A stretch of DNA of 40,357 bases from Asparagopsis taxiformis (lineage: Eukaryota > Rhodophyta > Florideophyceae > Bonnemaisoniales > Bonnemaisoniaceae), in assembly GCA_030407315.1 (NCBI GenBank), contig JALQPE010000664.1:1-40357 (forward strand), in the 5' to 3' direction. A model generated the notes under the pieces. It worked only from the letters and a program-made list of their open reading frames with translations, was not told where the DNA came from and did no database searches. The position numbers and the translations under genes are program-made. Of this stretch, positions 39,469-40,357 are shown piece after piece (position 1 is the first letter of the stretch; every line of letters starts with the position of its first letter).

Positions 39469-39607
39469 GGAAAGGTTTGATTACAGTGGTGAGAAAATTT
39501 TACCGGGTAAAAAATCAGCAAGAATTTTTTACCGGTAAAAAATTGTGGCCGCTGTAATGATTTTGATTTCTTACAGCAAAGTCATCGTAACGATGACTTT
39601 GCTGTCA
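39432..39607. repeat. Palindrome pair with TTTTTACCGGTAAAAA spacer
   Basis: Cores at 39432-39468 and 39571-39607; the second has one base change (gctgtc). The spacer carries two TTTTACC(GG)GGTAAAA palindromes near 39510 and 39530, between attacag and ctgtaat ends. Confidence 0.85.
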
Positions 39608-39858
39608 GCACCCCAGCGAAACTGCATCATCTGTAAGCCTTCCTCACCTCAATGTTGCAACCAAAGACGACTGCGATATTACCTTGTTCTATTCTAGTAG
39701 TGCCCACCATAGTTTCCTCCCCTTCTCATATTAAATTGAGTATTGTATATCTCCTGACCCGTCTACATACGCAAACGTCATGTACTAGCCTAACTTTCAT
39801 CGTTTACTTGAAGGCGGCCTTGATGCCTGCCATAGAATGCTATTAAGAACTAATTTCA
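39608..39858. other. No gene seen
   Basis: About 250 bp of unique sequence between the palindromic element and the partial oxygenase gene; no supported feature. Confidence 0.4.
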
Positions 39859-40357
39859 TCAGATATCTAAACGCTCCCAGTAGTTGACATTGAAGGAGGC
39901 TGTAGCAACTTCTCCCTGGAAGTTCGCAGTGATAGATGGGACCGGATAGGATGCTGGTACCTCACCGAAGAACGACCCTCCGCGAATCCCATTCCTCCGT
40001 GATACACGTCCGTTCGGCATACAAGCAGGGAATACGGTGGGATGCGCACGTTCGTCACTGGCACGCGGTACTTGTCTTTCGCTGGATGACTTAGGCACAC
40101 ATGGCTGAACTTGGCGATACGAATGATGAACCCATCCGCACCAGCAGCCATCATGAAATATGATGGCGAGTTGAGAGGACCAGTTCCAGTTCCCTCACGG
40201 ACGGGAACATCGGTATGCATAAGTTGCTCCTGACTACCTTCTGCGGTCAAAATCAGACGAAGACCCGTTTCTGGAAAACCACCGCTTCTTCTCTTCCAAA
40301 CCCGAGCTTCAGGTTCTCCGCACAAATCGCCTTACCTAGCTCCAGAATCAGCTTGTT
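39859..40357 (-). pseudogene. Second 2OG-Fe(II) oxygenase-like gene, partial (runs off the right edge), frame-broken
   Basis: A paralogue of the domain at 34690-35250. Minus strand, in order: NKLILELGKAICAENLKLGF (edge frame; compare NKLVAELALGVCAEFLKLGM), then TGLRLILTAEG, MHTDVPV (HxD), SPSYFMMAAGADGFIIRI, SHVCLSHPAKDKYRVP, RIPPYSLLVCRTDVYHGGMGF (distal His), then RSHLSLR. It is broken at least twice: near 40285, between the edge frame and the frame starting HTD, and near 39925, where the C-terminal tail (VNYWERLDI) lies in another frame. The metal-binding residues are all kept. Divergence from the first copy is high (roughly half of the residues differ), so these are old paralogues. The 5' part, including any ParB-like domain, is outside the window. 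Confidence 0.6.

Overview
The window looks like nuclear DNA of a transposon-rich, intron-poor eukaryote. It has a chromodomain-bearing Ty3/gypsy polyprotein, a SET domain, serine/proline-rich disordered regions with nuclear-localisation-like basic clusters, and long spacers full of inverted repeats. There are no bacterial operons or Shine-Dalgarno sites. A red alga or similar protist would fit, but that is inference and I see no marker gene that proves it.

Layout. (1) 1-2960: miniature inverted-repeat elements whose ends are a 37-bp perfect palindrome, with nested shorter palindromes, followed by a ~172-bp tandem repeat. (2) 2960-9050: gene-poor and decayed sequence, with a relic of a DUF676-type lipase and two diverged copies of an unidentified repeat. 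(3) 9055-25945: a 16.9-kb composite. Two ~390-bp inverted arms, built from short ACAGTAAATTTACTGT-type palindromes, enclose a 5'-truncated Ty3/gypsy pol gene and two tandem, almost identical 6.47-kb units. Each unit carries the pol 3' end plus three antisense ORFs. (4) 26.4-29.7 kb: two convergent orphan genes. (5) 30.1-38.4 kb: the most interesting part, an apparent chromatin/DNA-modification island. (6) 38.5 kb to the end: more palindromic elements and, at the right edge, a second copy of the oxygenase-like gene.

The island. On the + strand, a ParB-like domain is joined to an adenine/cytosine-N DNA methyltransferase (DPPF, then an FxGxxS motif), and a SET domain follows with no spacer. On the - strand, facing it, a second ParB-like domain (DGSHR) is followed by a long disordered linker and a double-stranded beta-helix domain with HxD...H...R, typical of Fe(II)/2-oxoglutarate dioxygenases. 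Each of the two genes is spread over several reading frames. The frame changes lie at short repeats: an AT repeat, a G5 run, a C7 run and a 10-bp tandem duplication. The arrangement suggests two multidomain proteins, a writer and a candidate oxidiser, each with its own ParB-like module. The frame breaks could be mutation, uncorrected long-read indels, or frameshifting. The sequence alone cannot decide, and the system-level reading is inference.
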